64,000 nt of DNA from Mesobacillus harenae (lineage in GTDB: Bacteria; Bacillota; Bacilli; Bacillales; Cytobacillaceae): positions 62,001 to 126,000 of the forward strand of contig NZ_JABUNR010000014.1 in assembly GCF_013343715.1 (NCBI RefSeq), given 5' to 3'. Below the pieces are notes generated by a model. That model worked only from the letters and a program-made list of their open reading frames with translations, was not told where the DNA came from and made no database searches. Each line of letters opens with the position of its first letter. The first letter of the stretch is position 1. Shown here in pieces: positions 46,865 to 56,280 of this stretch. The position numbers and the translations under genes are program-made.

Positions 46865-49043
46865 TTTTCGTAAAATTGAGCTGTTTGAACAGCGGGAACA
46901 TCAAACAGAGGAAGAATGGGAACAGAAGGCTCAGGAAGCAGCCGGCCGCTCCATTGACAGTCTCTTATATGAAACAAATGAAACCATTAAATTAAAGCCA
47001 GTGTATACTAGGCGTGATCTAAAAGGAATGGACCATCTAGATGATAAACCAGGACTACCTCCATATACACGGGGGCCTTATCCAACGATGTATGTTAATC
47101 GCCCATGGACAGTTCGGCAATACGCTGGATTTTCAACTGCAGAAGAGAGTAATGCTTTTTATCGCCGTAATCTGGCAATGGGCCAAAAAGGGCTTTCAGT
47201 AGCTTTTGATTTAGCGACGCACCGAGGCTATGACTCAGATCACCCTCGCGTCATGGGTGATGTAGGAAAAGCGGGTGTGGCAATCGATTCAATCTTGGAT
47301 ATGAAGGTATTATTTGATGGCATACCTCTTGATCAGATGTCTGTTTCCATGACAATGAATGGGGCTGTTTTACCGATAATGGCTTTCTACATTGTGACTG
47401 CTGAAGAGCAGGGTGTCAGCCAGGAGAAATTAGCGGGGACTATTCAAAATGATATTTTAAAAGAGTATATGGTTCGAAATACATATATTTATCCCCCTGA
47501 CATGTCAATGAAAATCATTGCTGATATTTTTGAGTATACGTCCACATATATGCCTAGATTTAACAGCATCAGTATTTCAGGTTATCATATGCAAGAGGCT
47601 GGTGCACCCGCGGATATCGAATTGGCTTATACTCTTGCTGATGGACTGGAATATGTCCGTACAGGGCTAAAGGCTGGAATCGACATTGACTCCTTTGCAC
47701 CGAGGCTGTCTTTTTTCTGGGCTATAGGGATGAATTATTTTATGGAAGTTGCCAAAATGCGGGCGGCACGGCTGATTTGGGCAAAGATGATGAAGTCCTT
47801 CAATCCTGAGAATCCAAAGTCCATGGCGCTCCGTACCCATAGCCAAACCTCCGGCTGGAGTCTGACTGAGCAGGATCCCTATAACAATGTGACAAGAACT
47901 CTTATTGAGGCTCATGCAGCAGCTATGGGGCATACGCAGTCGCTTCATACAAATGCTTTGGACGAGGCGATTGCATTGCCGACAGACTTCTCAGCTCGAA
48001 TTGCACGTAACACACAGCTTTTCCTTCAGGAAGAAACAGGGATTACCAATGTTATTGATCCTTGGGGGGGCAGCTATTATGTGGAATCACTAACCACCGA
48101 GCTTGTTAACCGAGCCTGGGAACATATTGAGGAAATTGAAAATCTTGGCGGCATGGCTAAAGCCATTGAAACTGGCCTTCCAAAAATGAAGATTGAGGAG
48201 GCAGCAGCTAAGAAACAGGCACAAATCGACTCAGGTAAAGAGGCGATTATTGGAGTAAATCAGTATAGGCTGGACCAAGAGGAACCACTTGATATATTAG
48301 ATATTGATAATTCCGCTGTCCGAAAAAAGCAAATTGAACGGCTTGAACAGCTAAAATCAACTCGTGACTCTAAACAAGCGGAAGCAGCATTAGAAGCATT
48401 GACAGCTGCTGCAGAGTCAGGGAATGGTAACCTGCTGGAACTTGCTGTTCAGGCAGCTCGTGCAAGGGCGACTCTCGGAGAGATCTCTTTTGCTATTGAA
48501 AAAGTTGCAAACCGGCACAAAGCGGTTATCCGTTCTGTCAGTGGCGTTTATAGCAGTGCATTCTCTAATGAAGAAGAAATTAGCCGGGTTAAAAACATGG
48601 CTGAGGAGTTTTCAGAAAATGAGGGCCGGCGTCCACGAATTTTAATTGCGAAGATGGGACAGGATGGACATGACAGAGGAGCAAAAGTTATTTCTACAGC
48701 CTTTGCTGATCTAGGCTTTGACGTGGATATTGGCCCTTTATTCCAAACACCTGAAGAAACGGCGATACAGGCTGCCGAAAATGATGTTCACGTAATTGGG
48801 ATGAGCTCACTAGCTGCAGGCCATAAAACGCTTCTTCCACAGCTTGCAGAAGAACTGAAAAAAATCAGGAGAGAGGATATTCTGATTGTGGTTGGCGGAG
48901 TTATTCCAGCTCAGGATTATTCCTTCTTGCTCGAAAATGGAGCCACGGCAATCTTTGGGCCTGGTACCGTCATACCCGTTGCTGCCCAGCGAGTTATAGA
49001 AGCTATTTATAAACAGCTCGGTTATGAGGAAGTGGTTGAGTAA
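46848..49043 (+). CDS. mutB: Methylmalonyl-CoA mutase, large (catalytic) subunit
   Basis: 731 residues. The substrate barrel includes [35 protein letters not shown] and [20 protein letters not shown]. The C-terminal cobalamin domain has [14 protein letters not shown] (DxHxxG with the Co-ligating His) and [11 protein letters not shown]. It interconverts methylmalonyl-CoA and succinyl-CoA with adenosylcobalamin. GTG 46848 follows GGAGGTGA. No cobalamin riboswitch is visible upstream of mutA. Confidence 0.97.
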   Translation: MREKPDFRKIELFEQREHQTEEEWEQKAQEAAGRSIDSLLYETNETIKLKPVYTRRDLKGMDHLDDKPGLPPYTRGPYPTMYVNRPWTVRQYAGFSTAEESNAFYRRNLAMGQKGLSVAFDLATHRGYDSDHPRVMGDVGKAGVAIDSILDMKVLFDGIPLDQMSVSMTMNGAVLPIMAFYIVTAEEQGVSQEKLAGTIQNDILKEYMVRNTYIYPPDMSMKIIADIFEYTSTYMPRFNSISISGYHMQEAGAPADIELAYTLADGLEYVRTGLKAGIDIDSFAPRLSFFWAIGMNYFMEVAKMRAARLIWAKMMKSFNPENPKSMALRTHSQTSGWSLTEQDPYNNVTRTLIEAHAAAMGHTQSLHTNALDEAIALPTDFSARIARNTQLFLQEETGITNVIDPWGGSYYVESLTTELVNRAWEHIEEIENLGGMAKAIETGLPKMKIEEAAAKKQAQIDSGKEAIIGVNQYRLDQEEPLDILDIDNSAVRKKQIERLEQLKSTRDSKQAEAALEALTAAAESGNGNLLELAVQAARARATLGEISFAIEKVANRHKAVIRSVSGVYSSAFSNEEEISRVKNMAEEFSENEGRRPRILIAKMGQDGHDRGAKVISTAFADLGFDVDIGPLFQTPEETAIQAAENDVHVIGMSSLAAGHKTLLPQLAEELKKIRREDILIVVGGVIPAQDYSFLLENGATAIFGPGTVIPVAAQRVIEAIYKQLGYEEVVE

Positions 49044-50168
49044 ATGACAGACGAAAAAAGGCCAGAATGGTTCGAAGAAGCAAGCTCTGACCAGTTTACA
49101 AGTTTCGTTAAGAAAGGCATAGAAAATCATCAAAATAAAAAAAATAATAACCCTGCACTTCGCTTTAAGAAGAAAAAAAATATAGAGCTAACTATTGAGG
49201 AACTGGCAGAAGGAGTTCAGTCTGGCAGCAGAACCATTTTAGCAAAGGCGATTACATTAATAGAAAGTAATGCTGAGCACCACTTTAAAAAAGCTCAAGA
49301 GCTCCTTCAGCTTCTTTTGCCAAAAAGCGGGGGGGCTCTTAGAATAGGTATTACGGGAGTACCGGGAGCCGGAAAAAGTACCTTTATAGAAGCGTTTGGA
49401 ACTTTCCTATGTAAAGCCGGTCATAGGGTTGCAGTTTTGGCGGTTGATCCAAGCTCAAGTATTAGCGGAGGCAGTATCTTAGGCGATAAGACACGAATGG
49501 AACAGCTCGCTGGCAACCCTAAAGCTTTTATCCGGCCGTCCCCTTCCGGAGGTAAGTTAGGAGGGGTTCACCGTAAAACAAGGGAAACTATGCTTTTGTG
49601 TGAGGCAGCCGGGTTTGATGTGATCCTTGTTGAAACAGTCGGTGTCGGGCAAAGCGAAGTAATAGTCAGGGATATGGTTGATTTCTTTATGCTTCTCGTC
49701 CTCACCGGCGCTGGGGATGAGCTTCAAGGCATGAAAAAAGGGATCATGGAACTGGCTGATGCTGTAATCGTCAATAAGGCAGATGGCTTAAATAAAGATG
49801 CAGCTGAAAAAACTAGACATGAGTTAAACCGGATCCTCCATTTTTTACAGCCGGCAACTAGAGGATGGGCAACGCGAGCTTACACATGTTCTTCAATAAA
49901 TTTTGATTCAATGCCTAAAATTTGGGGCCTGCTTTCAGACTTTAAAGAGGAAACAACTAAAACGGGTGTTTTTAAGGAACGGCGTCGAATGCAGTCTAAA
50001 GAATGGATCAATTCAATGATAACAGATCAGCTCCAAATGAGTTTTTTTCATAATCCTGAAGTTAAAAGGCTGCTCCCCATGATTGAAAATGAAGTTTTAT
50101 CTGGGACCAGACCAGTTGCATCAGGAGTTGATGAGCTCTTTAATGTTTTCTTAAAATCAAACAAGTAG
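49044..50168 (+). CDS. meaB: Methylmalonyl-CoA mutase-associated GTPase MeaB
   Basis: 374 residues of the MeaB/ArgK G3E GTPase family: Walker A GITGVPGAGKSTFIEAFG, LAVDPSSSISGGSILGDKTR, VETVGVGQSE and the base-recognition motif NKAD. It guards cofactor loading and reactivation of MutAB. Older ArgK kinase names in this family are misleading. Its ATG directly abuts the mutB stop. Confidence 0.94.
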   Translation: MTDEKRPEWFEEASSDQFTSFVKKGIENHQNKKNNNPALRFKKKKNIELTIEELAEGVQSGSRTILAKAITLIESNAEHHFKKAQELLQLLLPKSGGALRIGITGVPGAGKSTFIEAFGTFLCKAGHRVAVLAVDPSSSISGGSILGDKTRMEQLAGNPKAFIRPSPSGGKLGGVHRKTRETMLLCEAAGFDVILVETVGVGQSEVIVRDMVDFFMLLVLTGAGDELQGMKKGIMELADAVIVNKADGLNKDAAEKTRHELNRILHFLQPATRGWATRAYTCSSINFDSMPKIWGLLSDFKEETTKTGVFKERRRMQSKEWINSMITDQLQMSFFHNPEVKRLLPMIENEVLSGTRPVASGVDELFNVFLKSNK

Positions 50169-50200
50169 AGCTGGCATAAAGGAGCTTTAATTTGAGGCAG

Positions 50201-50229
50201 AAAAAAGGAGCAGCGGATATCCGCTGCTC
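50201..50229 (-). terminator. Palindrome with minus-strand terminator form
   Basis: GAGCAGCGGATATCCGCTGCTC (50208-50229) is perfectly palindromic. On the minus strand it is followed by CTTTTTT, so it looks like a terminator of leftward transcripts, yet no minus-strand gene lies to its right. In the plus direction no T run follows, and no better terminator was seen after meaB. Confidence 0.5.
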
Positions 50230-50396
50230 ATCATCTAGGGAGTTTAGGGGTATGGATCTAGCTGTGTTCATACTTTACCCACGCGTCAGAAAATTAAACT
50301 TTTTATTGAAAAAAATTTGTTTAATTGAAAAACACTGCGTTAACTTGGTATCATAGGGGTGTAGGATAGATTTAAACTCAGCAGAGGAGCGATTCG

Positions 50397-50834
50397 ATGA
50401 ATGTCGATTTTAATTTATTTATGAACGATGTAGTTAGTCAGGCTCGCCAGGAAATTGAGGCAGCAGGCTATAATCAACTAACTACTGCCGAAGATGTAGA
50501 GAAGACCTTGGAATCAGAAGGAACTACACTTGTTATGATTAACTCGGTATGCGGCTGTGCCGGAGGAATTGCCCGTCCAGCAGCGGCTCATGCACTTCAC
50601 TACGATAAAAGGCCGGATAACCTTGTAACTGTTTTTGCCGGACAAGACAAAGAAGCAACTGAAAAAGCCCGCAGCTATTTTACAGGTTTCCCGCCATCTT
50701 CACCATCCTTTGCTTTATTAAAAGACGGAAAGCTTTGTACTATGGTTGAACGGCATGAAATTGAGGGCCATGATCCTATGGCGGTAGTATTAAAACTTCA
50801 AGATGCCTTTGATAAGTATTGTGAAGAAATATAA
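50397..50834 (+). CDS. brxB: Bacilliredoxin BrxB (YqiW)
   Basis: 145 residues of the DUF1094 family. The active-site motif CGC is seen in [17 protein letters not shown], and the thioredoxin-like segment [18 protein letters not shown] follows. It removes bacillithiol from S-bacillithiolated proteins. AGAGGAGCG precedes the ATG. It has its own terminator and the synteny position of yqiW next to the art transporter. Confidence 0.95.
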   Translation: MNVDFNLFMNDVVSQARQEIEAAGYNQLTTAEDVEKTLESEGTTLVMINSVCGCAGGIARPAAAHALHYDKRPDNLVTVFAGQDKEATEKARSYFTGFPPSSPSFALLKDGKLCTMVERHEIEGHDPMAVVLKLQDAFDKYCEEI

Positions 50835-50843
50835 TTGACTAAG

Positions 50844-50869
50844 AATCCCGGGAAACCGGGATTTTTTTG
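50844..50869 (+). terminator. Terminator after brxB
   Basis: AATCCCGG-GAAA-CCGGGATT with a stable tetraloop, followed by T7. Confidence 0.92.
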
Positions 50870-51162
50870 TTATTCAAATTTTACAATTAAAATAAACGTG
50901 TTTCGTTTTCTGATCAAGCTCACCGCCAGGGACTAATATGCCTAAAGCATCGATCATTTCCGCTTTTCATGTTGGCTTCAGCCCTTACGTTGCATATCGG
51001 ACGCCTAACATCTTTGTTATTATAATCATTCACTAGTATGGATAATAAGAATCTTAGAACGGTTCAAATCTCATCAAGTCCTTTAAGCTAGCATTGCTTT
51101 ACGGATAAGATCTTCGAAGCTGTGAACAAAACCGTTGGGATTATATAACTTAAAAAAATTAT

Positions 51163-51234
51163 TGTATTTATATAAATATGTTATTGCATAAATATAAAAA
51201 CGTGTTAAAATTCATTTTAGTGAATAATTATTAG
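51163..51234. promoter_or_regulatory. Possible ARG boxes upstream of artP
   Basis: Three AT-rich sites fit the ArgR/AhrC box TGAATWWWWATTCA: 51163-51176 (11 of 14), 51185-51198 (11 of 14) and 51221-51234 (TGAATAATTATTAG, 12 of 14). The region is AT-rich, which raises the chance of false matches. The rest of the 50870-51328 gap shows no gene. A weak TTGAAA / TAATAA promoter pair follows at 51247-51274. Confidence 0.4.
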
Positions 51235-51328
51235 TAGAAATTCCACTTGAAAAAATGTTGGATTTACCTAATAATATACTTTATATTCAATAAAATAATA
51301 ATTTTCTAAAATTATAGGAGGAAAACAA

Positions 51329-52129
51329 ATGAAAAAGTTATTTTCTTTTATGTTAACGGGGGTTCTGCTTGCCGGAATACTAGCAGCTTGCGGATCTAGT
51401 GAAAATTCTTCTGAAGGAACGGGTGAACAAGCAGGAGACGCGACAGAAACTAAGGTACTTACAATGGGAACGTCTGCAGATTATCCTCCATTTGAATTCG
51501 TAGATACAACCAAGGGTGATGAAATTATCGGTTTTGATATCGACCTGGCCAACGCCATTGCTGATGAGTTAGGTTATGAAATTGAAATTAAGGACATGGA
51601 CTTTAACGGACTGATCCCTGCCATCCAGGCTGATCAGGTTGATTTTGTTCTTGCTGGAATGACCCCAACAGCTGAACGTAAGGAAAGCGTTGATTTTAGT
51701 GATATCTATTACACTGCAAACCACATGATTGTTTCAAAGAAGGATAGCGGTATTGAAACGGTTGAAGATCTGGAGGGGAAGACAGTTGGTGTTCAGCTGA
51801 CTTCTATCCAGGAAGAAAAGGCAAATGAATTTGCGGAAGAAATGGATATCAAAATTGAAACTCGCAATCGTATCTCTGAGCTAGTTCAGGAGCTAAAAAC
51901 AGGGCGTATTGACGCAGCGATCATTGAAGATATCGTAGCAGAAGGATATTTTGATAATAATCCTGACTTAGGAGGCTTTACTCTTCCTGACGAAGAAGAA
52001 GCTGGTTCGGCAATTGCTTTTCCTAAAGACAGTGAGCTGACAGAGGAATTCAATACTGTTTTAAATGGATTGCTAGAAAGCGGCAAGGTTGATGAATTGA
52101 TTCTTAAGTGGTTTGGCGGAGAAGAATAA
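51329..52129 (+). CDS. artP: Arginine-type ABC transporter substrate-binding lipoprotein
   Basis: 266 residues. The lipoprotein signal has lipobox LAAC at Cys21, then a Ser/Glu/Gly spacer and a family-3 solute-binding domain (TSADYPPFEFVD, GFDIDLANAIADELGY, DFVLAGMTPTAERKESVDFS). It delivers a basic or polar amino acid, by synteny arginine (B. subtilis yqiX/artP). TAGGAGG precedes the ATG. A terminator follows before artQ. Confidence 0.92.
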   Translation: MKKLFSFMLTGVLLAGILAACGSSENSSEGTGEQAGDATETKVLTMGTSADYPPFEFVDTTKGDEIIGFDIDLANAIADELGYEIEIKDMDFNGLIPAIQADQVDFVLAGMTPTAERKESVDFSDIYYTANHMIVSKKDSGIETVEDLEGKTVGVQLTSIQEEKANEFAEEMDIKIETRNRISELVQELKTGRIDAAIIEDIVAEGYFDNNPDLGGFTLPDEEEAGSAIAFPKDSELTEEFNTVLNGLLESGKVDELILKWFGGEE

Positions 52130-52151
52130 GCAGAGGAATACATCTATGCTG

Positions 52152-52186
52152 CGTTCAGGAGGTAATACCTTCTGAACGTTTTTTTC
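52152..52186 (+). terminator. Internal terminator between artP and artQ
   Basis: CGTTCAGgAGG pairs with CCTtCTGAACG and is followed by T8. It should make artP transcript exceed artQR transcript, a common pattern for binding-protein genes. Confidence 0.85.
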
Positions 52187-52219
52187 CTTATTGATTTTCA
52201 TAGAAAGGTTGGGCTTGAA

Positions 52220-52879
52220 ATGAATTTGGATTTTACATCAATCCTTCCCTCCCTGCCGTATATTTTGAAGGGAATAGGAATTACCTTGCAGATCGTCCTG
52301 CTCGCAGGGCTGCTCGGTTTTGCACTGGGAATTATTATAGCTTTATTTAAAATTAGTTCTGTCAAGCTGTTAAAATGGTTTTCAGATGCTTATACATCAA
52401 TATTTCGCGGCACCCCCCTTATCCTTCAGCTTGCGCTGATTTACTATGGATCGCCGCAAATTTTCGGGTTTCAAATTGAACCTTTTGCAGCTGCTGTTTT
52501 GTCTTTTTCCCTAAATTCTGGAGCGTACATTTCTGAAATCATCAGGGCGGGAATCCTTGCTGTAGATAAAGGGCAGCGCGAAGCCGCAATGGCACTGGGA
52601 ATCCCGTACAAACGCATGATGTGGGATATTATTTTACCGCAGGCGATGAAAAATATTTTGCCAGCACTTATGAACGAATTTATTACCTTGACGAAAGAAT
52701 CAGCAATAGTTTCAACTATTGCCATCACAGATATTATGAGGAGAGCCTACATTGTTGGGGGCCATCAATACCGGTTTTTTGAGCCGCTTATATTTGCCGG
52801 TTTAATTTACTATGTTCTCGTCATGACTCTAACCCTTATCGGTAAGGCAGTGGAAAGGAGAATGAGACGAAGTGATTAA
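52220..52879 (+). CDS. artQ: Arginine-type ABC transporter permease
   Basis: 219 residues with about five membrane helices and the HisMQ-type inner-membrane motif ([20 protein letters not shown]) that docks the ATPase; [16 protein letters not shown] is also family-typical. It overlaps artR by eight bases. Confidence 0.94.
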   Translation: MNLDFTSILPSLPYILKGIGITLQIVLLAGLLGFALGIIIALFKISSVKLLKWFSDAYTSIFRGTPLILQLALIYYGSPQIFGFQIEPFAAAVLSFSLNSGAYISEIIRAGILAVDKGQREAAMALGIPYKRMMWDIILPQAMKNILPALMNEFITLTKESAIVSTIAITDIMRRAYIVGGHQYRFFEPLIFAGLIYYVLVMTLTLIGKAVERRMRRSD

Positions 52880-53594
52880 CGTAGAAGACTTGCATAAAAG
52901 CTTCGGTAAATTAGAAGTTTTAAAAGGAATCACAACCTCCATTGAGGAAGGGGAAGTTGTGGCTATTATTGGTCCTTCAGGTTCAGGGAAATCAACCTTT
53001 CTGCGTTGCCTTAACTTGCTTGAGATTCCCACGAGCGGTAAAATATGGATAAACAATCAAGAGGTAACTGACAAAAAGACTAATATAATGAAAATCCGTC
53101 AAGATGTAGGAATGGTTTTTCAACACTTTCATTTATTCCCCCACAAGACAGCTTTGGAAAACCTAACTTATGCTCCAATGAAGGTTAGAGGCATGTCCAA
53201 ACAAGAAGCAGACAAATTGGGGCAGGAGCTTCTTGAAAAGGTAGGTCTTGCAAATAAAGCAAGTGAATATCCAACTAGACTATCAGGAGGGCAAAAGCAG
53301 CGTGTTGCAATCGCTCGAGCTCTTGCAATGAACCCAGAAGTGATGCTCTTTGATGAGCCGACATCTGCCCTTGATCCTGAAATGGTTAAGGAAGTTCTTG
53401 AAGTAATGAAGTCTTTGGCTCATACCGGAATGACAATGGCAATCGTTACTCATGAAATGGGATTTGCTAGGGAAGTTGCTGACAGAGTGCTTTTCCTTGA
53501 TGGAGGAGTCCTTGTAGAAGATGCGCCGCCAGCTGAGTTCTTCACTAATCCTAAGAGCGGCCGTGCAAAGGAATTCCTCGAAAAAATGCTGTAG
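52872..53594 (+). CDS. artR: Arginine-type ABC transporter ATP-binding protein
   Basis: 240 residues: Walker [11 protein letters not shown]-loop [11 protein letters not shown], signature [16 protein letters not shown], Walker [14 protein letters not shown] and the switch His in THEMGFA. This is the ATPase of the amino acid importer (B. subtilis yqiZ position). GTG 52872 lies inside the end of artQ behind AAAGGAGA. Confidence 0.95.
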   Translation: MINVEDLHKSFGKLEVLKGITTSIEEGEVVAIIGPSGSGKSTFLRCLNLLEIPTSGKIWINNQEVTDKKTNIMKIRQDVGMVFQHFHLFPHKTALENLTYAPMKVRGMSKQEADKLGQELLEKVGLANKASEYPTRLSGGQKQRVAIARALAMNPEVMLFDEPTSALDPEMVKEVLEVMKSLAHTGMTMAIVTHEMGFAREVADRVLFLDGGVLVEDAPPAEFFTNPKSGRAKEFLEKML

Positions 53595-53633
53595 GCATTT
53601 GTTTTAGTCTCGTATAACTTTTTGCTAAAATGG

Positions 53634-53662
53634 AAAGATGATCAAAATGATCATCTTTTTTA
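53634..53662 (+). terminator. Terminator after artR
   Basis: AAAGATGATC pairs with GATCATCTTT around AAAAT, followed by T4-T6. Confidence 0.85.
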
Positions 53663-53725
53663 ATTTGTTAAAATTTAATTAATCACTAGTTAATAAGTAT
53701 CGCTTTTAAGCAGGGAGATTAGATA

Positions 53726-54712
53726 ATGAAGTTTCGGATAGGCTACCGCACAATTAAAACAGCTTTAGGAACCGCCTTGGCGATCATGATTGCGCAATAC
53801 CTAGGGTTTGAAAATTACTTATCAGCAGGTATTCTCACGATTTTATGTATACAAGTGACAAAGAAAAGATCATTGCAGGCATCATGGGACCGTTTTGTTG
53901 CATGCTTGATTGCCATGGCTTTTTCATCGTTCTTTTTTGAAGGAATCTCTTATCACCCGCTAGTGATTGGTTTAATGCTGCTGCTGTTTATTCCAACAGT
54001 GGTTTTGGCTAAAGCCAGGGGAGGCATCGTATCAAGCAGTGTCATTATCTTACATATTTATGCGGCAGGAGAGGTAACTTTACCGCTTTTGTTGAATGAG
54101 CTGGGGATCATTACTATCGGGATCGGGGTAGCTTTGCTTATGAATCTCTATATGCCAAGTGTCGATAAAAGGCTCGAGCATTATCAGCTGGGTATCGAGG
54201 AGAATTTTAAAGTCATTTTTCAGGAGATTGCTCGTTACTTGAGGGGATACGATAGCACCTGGAGCGGAAAAGAACTGCCTGAAACAGCCAAGCTGATTGA
54301 TGAGGCGCAAACGATTGCCTTCCAGGACGTAGAAAACCATTTTCTTCGCCATGAAAATCCTTATTATCACTATTTCAAAATGCGTGAGAAACAATTTGAG
54401 ATAATTGAACATGTTCTTCCAACGGTAACCTCCATTACACTGACCGTTGAACAGGGACAAATGGTGGGGAGTTTTGTTGATAAGCTGGCTGACAACATTC
54501 ACCCTGGGAACACAGCCCTCAAATACTTAGAACAGTTAATGAAAATGAGAGCGGAGTTTGAAAATATGCCGCTTCCAGATTCGAGGGAGGAATTTGAAGC
54601 AAGAGCCGCATTATTGCACTTTGTAAGAGAGATAGAGCGATATTTAGTGCTGAAAAGCTCCTTTAAAGGATTAAAAAAGGCTAGGAATAAAGTGGGAATA
54701 GCTAAGTCCTAA
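53726..54712 (+). CDS. yqjA: Aromatic acid exporter family membrane protein YqjA (DUF939)
   Basis: 328 residues: four to five membrane helices in residues 10-145 (TALGTALAIMIAQYLG; LIAMAFSSFFFEGI; LVIGLMLLLFIPTVVLA; LGIITIGIGVALLMNLYMP) and a helical cytoplasmic C-terminal half. The DUF939/ArAE family is tentatively linked to export; the substrate is unknown. CAGGGAG precedes the ATG. It occupies the yqjA position after the art genes. Confidence 0.85.
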   Translation: MKFRIGYRTIKTALGTALAIMIAQYLGFENYLSAGILTILCIQVTKKRSLQASWDRFVACLIAMAFSSFFFEGISYHPLVIGLMLLLFIPTVVLAKARGGIVSSSVIILHIYAAGEVTLPLLLNELGIITIGIGVALLMNLYMPSVDKRLEHYQLGIEENFKVIFQEIARYLRGYDSTWSGKELPETAKLIDEAQTIAFQDVENHFLRHENPYYHYFKMREKQFEIIEHVLPTVTSITLTVEQGQMVGSFVDKLADNIHPGNTALKYLEQLMKMRAEFENMPLPDSREEFEARAALLHFVREIERYLVLKSSFKGLKKARNKVGIAKS

Positions 54713-54753
54713 GCTGGGCAAGATTATAGGAATACGGTTAAAGGAGTGTTACT

Positions 54754-55296
54754 ATGCTAAGCTTCCTCTCGGCACTGCTCTTTTCCTTAACGGTAATTTC
54801 ACCAATTTGGCCTCTGGGCCCAAATCCAATTTCAGGAGATCCATTTGTTATTGTAAATAAAGAAACCAATGAGGTTGCACTAATTCGGGAAAATAGAGTA
54901 CAGACAGTAGTAAGCGCCGCAACAGGGAAAACCGAAGAACTGACTCCTGAGGGCTTATTTACAGTAACAGTCAAGGCTAAAAACCCTTATTATCGCAAAA
55001 GGGATATTCCTGGCGGAGACGAAAATAACCCGCTTGGGACCCGATGGATCGGTTTTGATGCAAAAGATACAGATGGCCGAACTTATGGCCTGCACGGAAC
55101 AAATGACCCTAATTCTATTGGGAAGTACGTTTCTCTTGGCTGTATAAGACTGCAAAATGAAGCAATCGTTTCTTTATTTGATTACATTCCAGTTGGGACT
55201 AAAGTTCTCGTTACCAGATCATCAAAAAGTTTTGAACAGCTCGGTAGCGAATATGGAGCAATTGATGAAGGGGTTTTTATACGGGGAGAAGGATAA
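54754..55296 (+). CDS. Secreted L,D-transpeptidase (YkuD domain)
   Basis: 180 residues: an N-terminal signal or anchor (MLSFLSALLFSLTVISPIW), then a YkuD domain with GLHGTNDPNSIGKYVSLGCI, the HGT...SxGC(I)R catalytic motif with His and Cys. It should form or remodel 3-3 peptidoglycan cross-links or exchange peptide tails. AAAGGAG precedes the ATG. It stands between yqjA and the second MITE-like element. Confidence 0.9.
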   Translation: MLSFLSALLFSLTVISPIWPLGPNPISGDPFVIVNKETNEVALIRENRVQTVVSAATGKTEELTPEGLFTVTVKAKNPYYRKRDIPGGDENNPLGTRWIGFDAKDTDGRTYGLHGTNDPNSIGKYVSLGCIRLQNEAIVSLFDYIPVGTKVLVTRSSKSFEQLGSEYGAIDEGVFIRGEG

Positions 55297-55308
55297 CCTG
55301 TTTTAAAC

Positions 55309-55354
55309 AAAAAGGACTGTTCAGATTGCCTGAACAAGTCCTTTTATTTTTTTT
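55309..55354 (+). terminator. Terminator after the L,D-transpeptidase gene
   Basis: AAAAGGACTGTTCAG pairs with CTGAACAAGTCCTTTT with one bulge, ending in a T-rich run that touches the left end of the next repeat. Confidence 0.9.
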
Positions 55355-55581
55355 GGCTCTGTTAAAGAACATTGTTGATTTTTTTAGCAGTGTTGATTGC
55401 AATGAAGGCGATCAACTCCTCGAAAATAGGATTTTCCCGTGAGTGGGCTTACTCGAGGAAGCCTTTCAGTGTCCTGCGGGTGAGCGGTAAAGCGGAGACC
55501 CCCTCAGGGTGCTTTAGCACCGACTGCCCCGCGGAAAGCGAGCGCCTAGAACGTAAATCAACAGCCAAGTTTAACAGAGCC
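55355..55581. repeat. Inverted-repeat element (MITE-like), copy B
   Basis: About 227 bp bounded by GGCTCTGTTAAA and its exact reverse complement TTTAACAGAGCC. It shares with copy A (3765-4018) the left 60 bases (GTTGATTTTTAGCAGTGTTG region), a TACTCGA block and AGTGTCCTGCGGG. Its inner arm GCGGAAAGCGAGCGCC is a common Bacillaceae repeat motif. It has no transposase. The remaining gap to 55867 holds no gene, only the leader of the epimerase gene. Confidence 0.75.
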
Positions 55582-55867
55582 TATTTTTTAAGCTTTATAG
55601 GCTTGTCAAGATTAATCCTACAAAAATGTTGAAAGCCCAAACAGGAGGGTTGATGCAAGCATTGTAAATAGCATTAAGTAAACAACAAATTTCCTGACTT
55701 TTTGACTGCGCAAAGGATATTCCCCCTTCTACGTTACATTCAATCTATTTACTATTTTACATTGTAAGGATAAATAGGACAACTACCAGATTTAAGAAGG
55801 ATTTAGACTTTTAAAATAGAATATTATAGGGATTGATATACTCGATTAATATACAAGGAGGGTTACA

Positions 55868-56272
55868 ATGATAAAAAAGGTTGACCACATTGGTATCGCA
55901 GTAAAGTCCATTGAGCAAGCCCTTCCATTTTATACGGAAGTGCTTAAACTGCACCTGCTTGGAATGGAAGAAGTTGAAAGCCAAAAAGTAAAAGTTGCTT
56001 TTCTAAAGGCTGGGGAAACCAAACTTGAGCTCCTTGAGCCTACTGATGATAGCAGCCCTATTTTCAAATTTATTGAAAAAAGAGGAGAAGGCATTCATCA
56101 TGTTGCACTAGGCGTCGACTCTATTCAGGCGAGAATAGATGAAATCAAAGAAAAAGGAATACAAATGATTAATCATGAACCGAAACCGGGTGCGGGAAAT
56201 GCCTTAGTCGCATTTATGCATCCGAAGTCAACTGGCTCAGTATTATTTGAACTTTGTGAAAAGAAGGGATGA
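55868..56272 (+). CDS. mce: Methylmalonyl-CoA epimerase
   Basis: 134 residues of the vicinal oxygen chelate fold: KVDHIGIAVKSIEQALPFYT with a metal-binding His, ETKLELLEPTDDSSP with Glu, EGIHHVALGVDSI with His, and SVLFELCEKK with Glu. It interconverts the (R) and (S) forms of methylmalonyl-CoA between carboxylase and mutase. AAGGAGG precedes the ATG. It equals yqjC in synteny and lies eight bases before the carboxylase gene. Confidence 0.92.
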   Translation: MIKKVDHIGIAVKSIEQALPFYTEVLKLHLLGMEEVESQKVKVAFLKAGETKLELLEPTDDSSPIFKFIEKRGEGIHHVALGVDSIQARIDEIKEKGIQMINHEPKPGAGNALVAFMHPKSTGSVLFELCEKKG

Positions 56273-56280
56273 AGAAATAA

